Source: Ligilactobacillus ruminis DSM 20403 = NBRC 102161 (GTDB lineage: Bacteria; Bacillota; Bacilli; Lactobacillales; Lactobacillaceae). Taken from it: DNA of 43,346 nt. The DNA lies in contig NZ_FOPI01000019.1 of assembly GCF_900113455.1 (NCBI RefSeq), positions 1 to 43,346 on the forward strand, written 5' to 3'. The notes below the pieces were generated by a model. It was not told the DNA's origin. It worked only from the letters and a program-made list of their open reading frames with translations, and searched no databases. Positions 1 through 7,910 of this stretch are shown in pieces; position 1 is the stretch's first letter; each line of letters opens with the position of its first letter. The translations under genes and the position numbers were made by a program.

Positions 1-1
1 G

Positions 2-265
2 CCTTACTATACTCAAAGATTGGCTAACCATCACTTTGTTCAAAGTATGTCTCGTAAGGGACATTGTCTGGATAACGCACCAGTGGAAAGCTTTTTCCAC
101 ATACTGAAAACTGAGTTGCTGGATGGGCTACCATTATTTGAAGACATTACTGCATTTCAAATGATGGTTCAAGACTATATCCATTTCTTTAATTACGAAC
201 GGGTTTCTTTAAAAACAAAAGGCATGACTCCGGTAGAATACCGAAATCATGCCATGACAGCTTAA
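2..265 (+). pseudogene. IS3-family transposase OrfB, C-terminal part (runs off left edge)
   Basis: The frame is open from the left edge to the TAA at 263-265. It encodes the end of an IS3/IS150-type integrase-like transposase. QSMSRKGHCLDNAPVESFF precedes the last part of the DDE core, with the catalytic Glu in the ESFFHILKTE segment. It finishes with the family-typical YNYERVSLKTKGMTPVEY-like tail (here YIHFFNYERVSLKTKG). Only about 88 residues are inside the window, so I cannot tell whether the element is complete outside it. The sequence just after the stop (about 276-300) is probably the right end of the element, because repeat copy 1 starts directly behind it. Confidence 0.85.
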
Positions 266-305
266 TTGTTTAATTTTGTCTAACTTTTTTATTGCACTTC
301 AGTAA

Positions 306-611
306 CTGGCACGGATTTCAAATCATTATTCATTCAGTTGGGGCGTCGGCTTCACACCTTGTTAATCAGGCTCAGACCAGCAACAAGGCTCATGATAAGT
401 TCGTGCCGCGTCGCGACTGCGCTTTCGCTGATCGCTCGCGCCCCTCCTTATCTACCGCCTTGTTAAGCGGTTGGTCTTCACACCTTGCATAATCAGGTTC
501 CGCCTCACAACCCCCTTGTCCCAAGCACCCTTGCTCGGGCAAGACGAGCTTACCCGTCGCAAGCGCGCCTTGGATACGCGGGGGCTGACCGTTCGGCTTC
601 ACACCTTGTTT
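306..611 (-). repeat. stop-codon-associated structured repeat, copy 1 (2.5 units)
   Basis: The motif TTCACACCTTG (top strand) starts at 351, 477 and 598, giving units of about 126 and 121 bp. On the bottom strand each unit begins CAAGGTGTGAAGC and ends near GGAACCTGATTA. The last copy overlaps the end of the ornithine decarboxylase gene, so CAAGGTGTGA supplies its final codons and its TGA. The distal edge (306-345, GGCACGGATTTCAAATCATT) is shared with copy 2 at 22041. Units contain internal inverted repeats such as GCTCG/CGAGC. The transposase tail ends just to the left. No convincing gene is seen in 266-598. Confidence 0.75.
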
Positions 612-2623
612 TTCAGCACATATCCCTTCGCCACGTGCTTTCCGTTTTCATCCTTTTCAAGATATATCCCCTGAATCTCGGGATCAAATCCCGGAAACTC
701 GTCCATTGCGCCCATCAGCAGCTTGAAGTAATCGACGTCAAGCTGCTGCCAGCGCTCACCGGGAGCGACGATGAAGACTCCTGGCGGATAGGGAAGCGCA
801 CCCTCAAGCGCGATGCGATCGACGATGTCGTCAAGATCGACCAATTCGCCCTCGTTTCTCATGAAGGCAAGATCAGCGTCATACGGAAGCATTTCGTAGT
901 CGTTGAACGTCTTCTTTATGAACAGGTCGCGCTGAAGATGCCACGTCTGCCGACTGCTGTAGTATGAGTGCATTTCGTCGCACAGGCCGTGAAGCGTCAC
1001 GTCCTCATAGCGTTCCCGGTTCATCCCGTACAGACGCGGCAGCGCCGTTTCGACCGGAACGTCGTCCAAGTAGAGACGCTCGAATTCCATCAGCGTACGG
1101 TACAGGACGTCAAGGTCTGCGGCGGGGCTTCCCGGCGTCACCAGGAACAGAAGCGAGTACAGGTCGGATTTCTCAGGCACGATACCGTGTTCCATGAGGT
1201 ATTTTCCGACAACCGGCCCCGGGATGCCGCCTTCTTCGTATTCACCGGATTCGATGTCGATTCCCGGACACTTCACGACAATCTTGACGGGGCTTTGAAT
1301 GGCTTCTCCGGCACCGCATCTCCTGAAGCTTTCAACGTCCCGGACCGTCGTGAAGAGGCTGCTTTCCTCCATTCTCCTGCAAAATGCAGAGCACGCATCC
1401 ACGGTATCCTGCCAAAATGCGCTGTTGCCCGAAGCTTCTGCCATGGCCGCATTGACCGTCAGCGAAGCGTAGACAGGATAGGAGTAGCTGGTCGTCACAT
1501 ACTTGAGGTAGGCATTGTTGAAGCGCTTGTGGTCAATGTAGCGTTCCTGTCCCCTGATGTGTGCATCCTTCTTCAGAATCTGCGACGTCTGCGCAAGACC
1601 AGCCTGCTGTTTGTGAACGGACTGCGTAACCAAAATTCCTGGATCTTCCGGACCAAGCTCAAGCTGAAGCGGCGACAGCTTCTTCATTGAGGAAACGAAC
1701 TGTTCGTATCCGCCCCAGGCACAGTCGAACAAAACATAGTCGCACAACTTGCCGATCCTGTCCAGGATCCACTTGGCATTATAAAAAATCCCGTCATACG
1801 TTTCAAGCTGCAGGACGGCCAGCCTGAAGGGCCGCTTGGCTTGCGCCTTTTTCGGATCAACCTTGACAATTTGTTCTCTGATCTTTTCTTCGGTCAGTTC
1901 GTCTGCGACAAGCGGTCCGATCAGTCCCAGCGGATTGCGATCCGTTTTAAGATACACGGGCTTGGCCCCCGTCATCACGAGCGCGCTGTTATAAAGCGAC
2001 TTGTGGTTGTTTCTGTCGAACAGGACCAGATCCCCAGGCGTCAGGCAGGCACTTGCGCAGATTGTGTTGGAGCTTGTCGTTCCGTTCGTGCAGAAGTAGG
2101 CCTTGTCGGCATTGAAGGCACGCGCGGCCTGTTTTTCCGCATCAAGCGGCGTTCCGCCGTGCGTCAAAGTGTCGCCAAGCTCCGGCACGGTATCGCTCGT
2201 GTCGGCATAGAGCATGCGCTCCCCGAAAAAGTTCTTGAACACGGCGCCTGCCGGATGAATCGCATAGAACTTTCCGTTGTGATGTCCGGGAGTCGCAAAT
2301 GTCGTCCGTTTTTCATCCGCAAAGTTGACCAGATCGAGCAAGAAGCCGGGGACGTTTTTTTGCTCGTAATTTTCTGCTTTTTCCTTGATAAATGCAGTGC
2401 TTTGATTCATGGCGCCTGCATCGACTTCAACGATCGGAATTTCAAGTCGCGCTTTTGCTTTGATTTTTTCAGCAATTTTCATTGCCTCAGAATCGTTTTT
2501 CATAAAAGCGATGCAGGCAAGTTCCGCACCGTTCAATTTTTCTGAAAGCAGCACCGTTTCCCACGGCTCTTCAACCAAAGCTTTCACTTCAGCGGTCACG
2601 GCGATTTTCAAATACTTTCTCAT
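599..2623 (-). CDS. speF: inducible ornithine decarboxylase (PLP, fold type I)
   Basis: This 674-residue protein is close throughout to the Lactobacillus 30a inducible ornithine decarboxylase. It has an N-terminal wing domain (about 1-100), a PLP aminotransferase-like core and a C-terminal domain with ALPYPPGVFIVAPGE. The PLP-binding Lys is K338 in SVHKQQAG. The cofactor Asp is probably D300 in VLFDCAWGGYEQF, and DRNNHKS (about 203-209) is the conserved His segment. It converts ornithine to putrescine and CO2, consuming a proton, and so serves acid resistance. Its ATG at 2621-2623 overlaps the antiporter TGA (ATGA), which suggests translational coupling. It is somewhat shorter than the roughly 730-residue 30a enzyme. 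The last codons lie in a dispersed repeat. Lysine or arginine as substrate is less likely, given the similarity. Confidence 0.9.
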   Translation of the reverse strand: MRKYLKIAVTAEVKALVEEPWETVLLSEKLNGAELACIAFMKNDSEAMKIAEKIKAKARLEIPIVEVDAGAMNQSTAFIKEKAENYEQKNVPGFLLDLVNFADEKRTTFATPGHHNGKFYAIHPAGAVFKNFFGERMLYADTSDTVPELGDTLTHGGTPLDAEKQAARAFNADKAYFCTNGTTSSNTICASACLTPGDLVLFDRNNHKSLYNSALVMTGAKPVYLKTDRNPLGLIGPLVADELTEEKIREQIVKVDPKKAQAKRPFRLAVLQLETYDGIFYNAKWILDRIGKLCDYVLFDCAWGGYEQFVSSMKKLSPLQLELGPEDPGILVTQSVHKQQAGLAQTSQILKKDAHIRGQERYIDHKRFNNAYLKYVTTSYSYPVYASLTVNAAMAEASGNSAFWQDTVDACSAFCRRMEESSLFTTVRDVESFRRCGAGEAIQSPVKIVVKCPGIDIESGEYEEGGIPGPVVGKYLMEHGIVPEKSDLYSLLFLVTPGSPAADLDVLYRTLMEFERLYLDDVPVETALPRLYGMNRERYEDVTLHGLCDEMHSYYSSRQTWHLQRDLFIKKTFNDYEMLPYDADLAFMRNEGELVDLDDIVDRIALEGALPYPPGVFIVAPGERWQQLDVDYFKLLMGAMDEFPGFDPEIQGIYLEKDENGKHVAKGYVLKNKV

Positions 2624-4071
2624 TTTGCCTGCCCTCGTTTGAGCTCAAGCTTGCGCAAAAGCGGCAAGATGAAGCCCATGCCGAAGATCAGGAATACGAA
2701 GAAGAAGTTCATCAGAAGCTCATGATCGAACTGCTTGGTTCCAAGCTCTGCATTTTGCGGAATAAAGCCCATCGTTGCGCACACGAACGTGAACATGAAG
2801 CACCAAAAGCCGACGGCCAACGCCCCCTTCCGATTCTTGATGAAGACGTAATCCGAGCTGAACTCGTTTTGTCGATAGCGCACGGCCAAAAAAGCCACGA
2901 AAACAAGGCACGTCTTATACGGCGAAACGATGCCGTTCAGGTTAAGCAGCCAATTGTAAATTGAGTTGATGCTTGGAAGCGTTCCGCTCAAAAGCAGCAA
3001 AACAAGCGAAATTCCGGCCGTCAGCGTATAACTGTTAATCGGGCGACCATTCTTGTTTTTCTTCGTCAGCCAGCTAGGCATATACTTTTGGTTGACGTCC
3101 CCGGCAAATACACGGCTGGCAGCGTCGATCAAGATTGCAAGCTGCGCCAGCATGAAGAATGCCTGAACGACAGCAAACACGTACATCAAAACGCTGCCCA
3201 TCCCGAGCTTTTCGCCCAATAATTTGAATGCATAGTACGGACCGTTCATCTTGAAGTCCTGCGGAATGTGATTGGCATCAAAGAAGACCGCAAGCGACAA
3301 CGTTCCAAGAATCGTCAAAGCACCTGTCATAAGCGCAAGCACCCACATTGAGCGCGGAAATTCTTTTTTGGGATTTTTCATTTTGCTGATGTAAGGAGCC
3401 GCAAGTTCGGCACCGGACATCGCAAAAATAAGCAAACCGGTCGTTGAGAAATAGTGAAGAGAAAAACTCGGCTTGAAGGCTTCAAGATTAAACGGCTGCG
3501 TTGCGACATGCGCACCGTGCGTCACTGCCCAAAAAGTCATCAGGACGAACAGCATCGACATGATGAACATTGCGCCGCCGCCAATCAAAGACAGGATTTC
3601 AAGCGAGTCTTTGAAGAAGTTTTCCAATAAGATAAATGCCAGAATAATTGCAAAAGTCAGCAAGCCGAACGTAAACGTCGACATGTGCTTTCCAAGCGTC
3701 GCATCCCCGAGGATAATCCAACTGAACGACACGATGACCGAGTTTGACACGTCGACGAGGTACGGAATCGTCTGAACCCAGTACATCCAAGACGTCGCAT
3801 ATCCGAACAGATCGCTGCCGGTTCCGCGCCTGATCCAGGACGCCAACCCACCGGCCTGCTGATCAAACGTCAAGCCGAGCTGACTGACGATCAGTTCATA
3901 AGGGATAACGTAGGCAAACAACATGAAGATCCATGAAATGACAACCGATAATCCCTGATTTTGAAAGGGATAAAAGATGTTTTCAAAACTGATGATCGTG
4001 ACGAAGTCGAGCAGCGTCAAAATCAGCCATGGCGTATATTTCTTGCTTGCATTTTGCTCTAAAGTATTCAT
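2620..4071 (-). CDS. APC-superfamily amino acid antiporter, probably ornithine/putrescine
   Basis: This is a polytopic membrane protein of about 483 residues with roughly 12 hydrophobic segments. It resembles the glutamate/GABA-antiporter-like branch of the APC superfamily: near the N terminus it has FENIFYPFQNQG and then QQAGGLASWI, where these transporters have a GG(I/L)xSW motif. The start chosen is the ATG at 4071, because AAAGGA (4085-4080) is 8 nt upstream. The ATG nine bases earlier (4080) overlaps that Shine-Dalgarno. It is cotranscribed with and overlaps the decarboxylase, so exchange of ornithine for putrescine is the natural inference. The substrate cannot be read from the sequence, and it is not an obvious close PotE homologue. 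Confidence 0.8.
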   Translation of the reverse strand: MNTLEQNASKKYTPWLILTLLDFVTIISFENIFYPFQNQGLSVVISWIFMLFAYVIPYELIVSQLGLTFDQQAGGLASWIRRGTGSDLFGYATSWMYWVQTIPYLVDVSNSVIVSFSWIILGDATLGKHMSTFTFGLLTFAIILAFILLENFFKDSLEILSLIGGGAMFIMSMLFVLMTFWAVTHGAHVATQPFNLEAFKPSFSLHYFSTTGLLIFAMSGAELAAPYISKMKNPKKEFPRSMWVLALMTGALTILGTLSLAVFFDANHIPQDFKMNGPYYAFKLLGEKLGMGSVLMYVFAVVQAFFMLAQLAILIDAASRVFAGDVNQKYMPSWLTKKNKNGRPINSYTLTAGISLVLLLLSGTLPSINSIYNWLLNLNGIVSPYKTCLVFVAFLAVRYRQNEFSSDYVFIKNRKGALAVGFWCFMFTFVCATMGFIPQNAELGTKQFDHELLMNFFFVFLIFGMGFILPLLRKLELKRGQAK

Positions 4072-4116
4072 TTTTTTCATCCTTTGCTTTTATGACTAGT
4101 TTAATCGGTTCAGTCA

Positions 4117-4155
4117 CTCGAGCAATCACCTGACTTAAGCAAGGAATTGCTTGAG
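4117..4155 (-). promoter_or_regulatory. mutually exclusive hairpins between leader ORF and antiporter
   Basis: Directly after the leader-ORF stop, the transcript can form AAGCAA-TTCC-TTGCTT (4152-4147 with 4142-4137). Alternatively it can form a longer stem, CTCAAGCAAT (4155-4146) with ATTGCTCGAG (4126-4117), which has one mismatch. The two use the same bases and cannot coexist. A third stem, TGACT/AGTCA (about 4115-4092), lies just before the antiporter Shine-Dalgarno. There is no U-run, so if this is a switch it would act on translation or Rho access rather than by intrinsic termination. Confidence 0.45.
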
Positions 4156-4194
4156 CTAGAAGCCAGGCGTGCCGGGATGCTTATTGGAAAACAT
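4156..4194 (-). CDS. putative 12-codon leader peptide MFSNKHPGTPGF
   Basis: The ATG at 4194-4192 is preceded by a strong purine-rich Shine-Dalgarno (AAGAGGGGGA, about 4210-4201). The ORF ends in TAG at 4158-4156. The peptide has a Pro/Gly-rich end (HPGTPGF), of a type that can slow ribosomes. It sits in the 5' leader of the antiporter-decarboxylase operon, and competing hairpins begin one base after its stop. The enterobacterial speF operon is controlled by an ornithine-sensing arrest peptide (SpeFL). This ORF has no sequence similarity to it that I can see, so the parallel is functional inference only. Confidence 0.45.
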   Translation of the reverse strand: MFSNKHPGTPGF

Positions 4195-4234
4195 TTCTCT
4201 TCCCCCTCTTTTCAAAAATACACTTAAATATTTT

Positions 4235-4262
4235 AAAATATTTTAATGAAAAAGCAAGTCAA
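4235..4262 (-). promoter_or_regulatory. promoter of antiporter-decarboxylase operon
   Basis: TTGACT (4262-4257) and TATTTT (4240-4235) are separated by 16 bp on the minus strand. This would start transcription near 4227 and give a leader of about 155 nt containing the small ORF. The surroundings are AT-rich. Confidence 0.5.
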
Positions 4263-4297
4263 ATTGTGGGCAAAGAGTGAAAATACTTGCAGAAAAG

Positions 4298-4358
4298 TTT
4301 ACGAACAAAGTCCCAATTTTCATCAATGCGGCCGATTTTGACAAATGCAGTGCTGCTC
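4298..4358 (-). repeat. TTTACGGACAAA-family dispersed repeat, copy A
   Basis: On the bottom strand this reads GAGCAGCACTGCATTTG, then a CAAAATC block, then TTGATGAAAATTGG and TTTGTTCGTAAA. It is a diverged member of the family best seen at 21915-21985. A further TTTGTCCGTAAAT lies at about 4415-4427. No gene is evident between 4263 and 4502. Confidence 0.5.
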
Positions 4359-4502
4359 AAACTCTGCTCAATCCGTGCGCCAAGACGTCCTTACGGGCAA
4401 AACGGTGATTTCTAAGATTTGTCCGTAAATACCATCCCTAGGTTACTGAAAGCGCCCTCTTTTGGCTGTTTTCATCGCAGCAGGAGCTTGTCATGCATAC
4501 GC

Positions 4503-4548
4503 AAAAACCGGTTTAGATTTGCAATCAACTGCAAATCAACCGGTTTTT
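4503..4548 (-). terminator. Rho-independent terminator of the ABC/DUF2712 operon
   Basis: The arms AAAAACCGGTT (4503-4513) and AACCGGTTTTT (4538-4548) enclose an inner ATTTGCA/TGCAAAT stem. Read on the minus strand, the hairpin ends in a T-run just downstream of the 155-residue gene. The TTTGCA...TGCAAA core recurs in the hairpins at 18601, 29113 and 39168. Confidence 0.75.
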
Positions 4549-4571
4549 CACTTCGAGCCATATTTTCCTCA

Positions 4572-5039
4572 TCATTCAAAAAAATATTCAGCATATTTCA
4601 TTTTGCCAAGTTTGTACCACAGCACGGTCTTGACGCCTTTTTTGCCAAAGTCTTCCTTATTGACTTTTCCTTCAATGACGTTTCTGCCCGGCTTGAGCTT
4701 GAGTCCTTCCGAAGCCTTGCCGTTGACTTTGTACGAGTCAAAATAATCAACCGTTCCGTCAGGCGTATTGACCAGCTGCAGATTTTCCAGAGATTGCGCC
4801 TTTTGGCTGTTCACGATCAGTTTGAAATAAACCTTCTTCGGTTCAACCTTTTCGACGTAGCGTTCAATCTCAATCTGCCTGCCGGAAATTTTCGTTCCAG
4901 CCTTTGCGCTGCAGCGAACGATTTTATACTGTCGGGCCAGCGCTGCATTTTCATGCCGAACTAACAAGAGACCTGCCGAAACCAAAGCCAACAAGACGAG
5001 TCCGATGCCGACAAAGCCTTTATTCGTCAATTTTTTCAT
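4572..5039 (-). CDS. membrane-anchored extracytoplasmic protein of unknown function
   Basis: I do not recognise the family. The 155 residues start with a short basic stretch and one hydrophobic helix (about 9-28, GFVGIGLVLLALVSAGLLLV), with no lipobox Cys. The rest is a hydrophilic, beta-rich-looking domain (about 35-155), which is probably outside the membrane. The ATG lies inside the end of the upstream ATPase gene (20-bp overlap), with GAGGCGG as Shine-Dalgarno. It is the last gene of the operon before the 4503 terminator. Its position suggests an accessory or immunity-like partner of the ABC transporter, but that is inference. Confidence 0.7.
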   Translation of the reverse strand: MKKLTNKGFVGIGLVLLALVSAGLLLVRHENAALARQYKIVRCSAKAGTKISGRQIEIERYVEKVEPKKVYFKLIVNSQKAQSLENLQLVNTPDGTVDYFDSYKVNGKASEGLKLKPGRNVIEGKVNKEDFGKKGVKTVLWYKLGKMKYAEYFFE

Positions 5040-5682
5040 CGCAATTAACCGCCTCTTTTTTGATCCTGCCTTCGCTCACGTAATAGATCTTATCCGCCAC
5101 GTCATTGATGAACGTCTTGTCGTGACTGGAAATCAGCAAGGTTTTGCCGCGTTTTCTTTGTTCAAGCACGAGTCGCTTCAAAAATTCCTGACCGTCTTCG
5201 TCCAAAGCATTGGTCGGCTCGTCAAAAATCAGAAGACTCGGATCGGACAGCATCGCCATCGCCAAAAGCAAGCGCTGCTTCATCCCAAGCGAGTATTCCT
5301 TGTACGTTCTCTGATTGTTCGGATCGAGCCCGACATATCTCAAAAGCTTGTCCAAATCGTGTTTTTCAGACGCCAAAATATCCATCAGTTCCAGATTCTG
5401 CTTGCCGGTCTTGTCGGCCAAGGCCGCATATTCGACCATTGAATACCCAGTATCTTCGGCAAACAGGATGTCTTTTCGAAGCTTCTTTCCGTGCACGAAA
5501 ACCTGCCCCGAATCAGGTTTCAAAAAGCCAAGAATCGTCTTGAAGATCAAACTTTTACCGGACCCGTTCGGACCAACGAAGCCGTAAATGCCCGGTTCGG
5601 AAATTTCAAGCGAAATATCGTCCAAAGCCACAAGGCTCTTCATTTTTTTAGTTACGTGTTCAATTTTTACGATGCTGCTCAT
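5020..5682 (-). CDS. ABC transporter ATP-binding protein (export/immunity type)
   Basis: This nucleotide-binding domain of about 220 residues has Walker A GPNGSGKS near residue 38. The signature is divergent (SLGMKQR), followed by Walker B LLIFDEPTNALD and an H-loop SSHD. It resembles the BcrA/CcmA-like ATPases that work with ABC-2-type permeases. The start is the ATG at 5682, with GAGGTGA 6-7 nt upstream. A TTG one codon earlier is less likely. The upstream gene's TGA (5696-5694) lies within this Shine-Dalgarno. Three membrane-protein genes upstream are the likely permease partners. Confidence 0.9.
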   Translation of the reverse strand: MSSIVKIEHVTKKMKSLVALDDISLEISEPGIYGFVGPNGSGKSLIFKTILGFLKPDSGQVFVHGKKLRKDILFAEDTGYSMVEYAALADKTGKQNLELMDILASEKHDLDKLLRYVGLDPNNQRTYKEYSLGMKQRLLLAMAMLSDPSLLIFDEPTNALDEDGQEFLKRLVLEQRKRGKTLLISSHDKTFINDVADKIYYVSEGRIKKEAVNCDEKIDE

Positions 5683-5693
5683 CAAAAATCACC

Positions 5694-6344
5694 TCAAATA
5701 AAATCCAACTGCTTGATTCTAAAACCGCACCAAGCGATGATGATCAGCATTAGCAATGCTGCCAAAACATCCCCTGGCAAAATCGCCGTTCCTCTGACAA
5801 ACATCAACCGGTCAAAAAACGGCATCCCATCGGCAAAAATTGTCAAAACCGCAATGACGACGACTAGCCCTTCGCAGATTACGGGCGAAAAAATCAGAGT
5901 CAGGAAGGCAAAGCACGCTAAAAACAAGAGCAGGCAAAACACTGCGGTCCATGCAAAATGCAGAGAATGATGCCTCGTCATAACCAACAGCAGCAAAACA
6001 TTTGCTCCTCCGACCGAAAACAGATTCAGAACCGAACAAAAAAGATACTTGCCAAGACTGATGCTTGCGACCAACGGATAGTCATGCAAAATCAATTTGC
6101 GAAAGGAATCACCGATGACGACCTGATTAAAAATCACGATCAAAAACCATGACATCGGAAAGTACGGATTGCCTCTGAAATCTGAAATACCCTGCATCAC
6201 GTCGCTTAAAAGCGGCCTTTGTCCAATTTTGGAATACTGAAAAACGGCAATGGCGCACAAAACAAGCATGATCAGTTCGCGGCGCCAAACGTTTCCGAGC
6301 ATCAGTTTCATGTTTCTTGAAAAAAGTTTTCCAAAAACTTTCAA
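5694..6344 (-). CDS. ABC-2-like membrane protein (216 aa)
   Basis: This is an integral membrane protein with about six hydrophobic segments and a basic N terminus (KLFSRNMKLML). No conserved motif identifies it, but size, topology and position immediately before the ATPase fit an ABC-2-type permease subunit. The start is a TTG at 6344-6342 overlapping the preceding gene's TGA (TTGA). AAGGGAG upstream is a reasonable Shine-Dalgarno. An ATG ten codons further in (MKLMLGN) is the alternative start. Confidence 0.75.
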   Translation of the reverse strand: MKVFGKLFSRNMKLMLGNVWRRELIMLVLCAIAVFQYSKIGQRPLLSDVMQGISDFRGNPYFPMSWFLIVIFNQVVIGDSFRKLILHDYPLVASISLGKYLFCSVLNLFSVGGANVLLLLVMTRHHSLHFAWTAVFCLLLFLACFAFLTLIFSPVICEGLVVVIAVLTIFADGMPFFDRLMFVRGTAILPGDVLAALLMLIIIAWCGFRIKQLDFI

Positions 6345-7075
6345 CTCAAGCGCTCCCTTCTAAAAAGAGTCTTCTTGAAAATTTCAGACGCCAAAACGGC
6401 ATAGCCTGCATTGATCAAACAGTCCAATGCAAATTCAAAAAAGCCAAAGCTTGTTGCATCGGGAATCAGCAAACCGCGCATGATCCAAACGGAAATGCCA
6501 AAAAATTCGAACGTTTTGGCTTCAATCAAAAACACGATTTGAAACAACAGCCACGTTAAAGGTTTTGACAGCACGTTTTCCAAAGCAAACGTCATGCACC
6601 CGAAAGCAAACCAGGCTAAAAAAAACAAACTCAAATCTCCTGCCAGGCAGAAGAAGGTTGTTTTTTGCACCTGATATCTGCCGCCAAAAAAGATTGCAAA
6701 AACCAACAGGCCCAAAATGGCGCCAGAAGTCAGGATGAAACAGGCTAAAAAGACCTTCGACCTTGTCAAACGTCCGATCTTTTCAGGCTGTTTCAACACA
6801 AACATTTCCCTTTCAAATCCGCAATCAGTCAACAACAGCAAAAAAATGGCCGAAAAAACGGGAAACAGTCCCAATTCACAATACTGAAGATTCGAAAAAC
6901 TCGCAACGAACATTCTGCCGAGCTCAGTGTCGCCTTTATTCCCTATTGCAATATTGGCCCTGCATTTTGAAAGAACGGACGCAAAAGTCAAAACCGAAAC
7001 GGCCAATCCCAAAACAAGAGCCTTGATGCGCGATTTTTTCGACGTTTTTTTCAAGAGATACTTATATGCTTGCAT
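6341..7075 (-). CDS. ABC-2-like membrane protein (244 aa)
   Basis: This is an integral membrane protein with about six hydrophobic stretches and a strongly basic start (YLLKKTSKKSR). It carries FEREMFVLKQPEKIGRLTRSK, resembling the cytoplasmic loop between the second and third helices of ABC-2 permeases. The ATG at 7075 overlaps the preceding gene by 14 bp, and it ends in the TTGA overlap with the next gene. It is probably one of two or three permease subunits for the ATPase at 5020. The substrate is unknown. Confidence 0.75.
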   Translation of the reverse strand: MQAYKYLLKKTSKKSRIKALVLGLAVSVLTFASVLSKCRANIAIGNKGDTELGRMFVASFSNLQYCELGLFPVFSAIFLLLLTDCGFEREMFVLKQPEKIGRLTRSKVFLACFILTSGAILGLLVFAIFFGGRYQVQKTTFFCLAGDLSLFFLAWFAFGCMTFALENVLSKPLTWLLFQIVFLIEAKTFEFFGISVWIMRGLLIPDATSFGFFEFALDCLINAGYAVLASEIFKKTLFRRERLS

Positions 7076-7862
7076 GCTTTCTTACCCCGACAATCTGAAA
7101 GACAAAAAGCAGCGCGACGCAGACCAGATAAAAGGCCGCCAAGCATCCAAGCGACGGCAGGTACATCTGCGACATGACCGGAAGCACCAGCAAAAACGAC
7201 GGCAGATTGACGATTTTCTGATTGGCCAGCACGAAGAAGATCAACCCGATGATAAAGCCGCTGAACATGACCGTGAACCTGTTTGAAAAATAAAGTCCGC
7301 AAACGGCCGTCAGCATTCCGAACAATCCTGCCGCACACCCTGACAGAATTATATAAAACAAAATCAATTTAAATGGTTTAGAGTACATCCATTCAACGTG
7401 ATACGTGAACAAACGACTGTAGCCTTCGCCTGAATTCAGCACTTGATCCGGCAAAACGTTCGGCAGCAGCAAAAAAACAAACATGACGTCTGCCGCCAAA
7501 ACAAGCACGGTCTCGATAAACGTGACCGCATAAACCGAAGTCAGCGAACCGAGCACATAGCCGATTTTGCCCTTTTTCTGCAGCACGTGCATGATAAAGC
7601 CGCTGTTTGCGTCATCATACGTCATCTGACTGTTTCCGAGCGCTGCCATGAACGGAATCATCAACGAAAAAATGAGGCTCCAAAACGTGTCTGCCATAAT
7701 CCATTTATAGTACGGACAAAATGCTTCCGGACTGTTTTTGAATTCGCCGATTTGCATGCGGAGAAAGCCGACCGCAAAAACAACGTGCAATAAAACGACT
7801 ATCAGTCCGAGCAAAAAACCCGAAAGGTACCTTCTGGAAAAGGAACGCTTTACAAAATACAC
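7062..7862 (-). CDS. ABC-2-like membrane protein (266-272 aa)
   Basis: This polytopic membrane protein starts FVKRSFSRRYLSGFLLGLIVVLL and has about six hydrophobic segments. Residues 80-95 (DDANSGFIMHVLQKKGKIGYVLGS) look like the loop-helix region of ABC-2 permeases. I prefer the GTG at 7862 because AGGA (7874-7871) lies 9 nt upstream. A TTG at 7880 extends the frame by six codons but has no Shine-Dalgarno. It is the first of three overlapping membrane-protein genes ahead of the ATPase and follows the secreted DUF2712-like gene by under 50 bp, so one operon is likely. Confidence 0.75.
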   Translation of the reverse strand: MYFVKRSFSRRYLSGFLLGLIVVLLHVVFAVGFLRMQIGEFKNSPEAFCPYYKWIMADTFWSLIFSLMIPFMAALGNSQMTYDDANSGFIMHVLQKKGKIGYVLGSLTSVYAVTFIETVLVLAADVMFVFLLLPNVLPDQVLNSGEGYSRLFTYHVEWMYSKPFKLILFYIILSGCAAGLFGMLTAVCGLYFSNRFTVMFSGFIIGLIFFVLANQKIVNLPSFLLVLPVMSQMYLPSLGCLAAFYLVCVALLFVFQIVGVRKHASI

Positions 7863-7910
7863 GATTTCACTTCCTATCAATGAAAGAATGATGCTTTTTC
7901 CAAATCTATA

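Noticed and set aside
485-967. 160-codon plus-strand ORF
   Set aside because: Antisense shadow of the ornithine decarboxylase gene, starting in the repeat.
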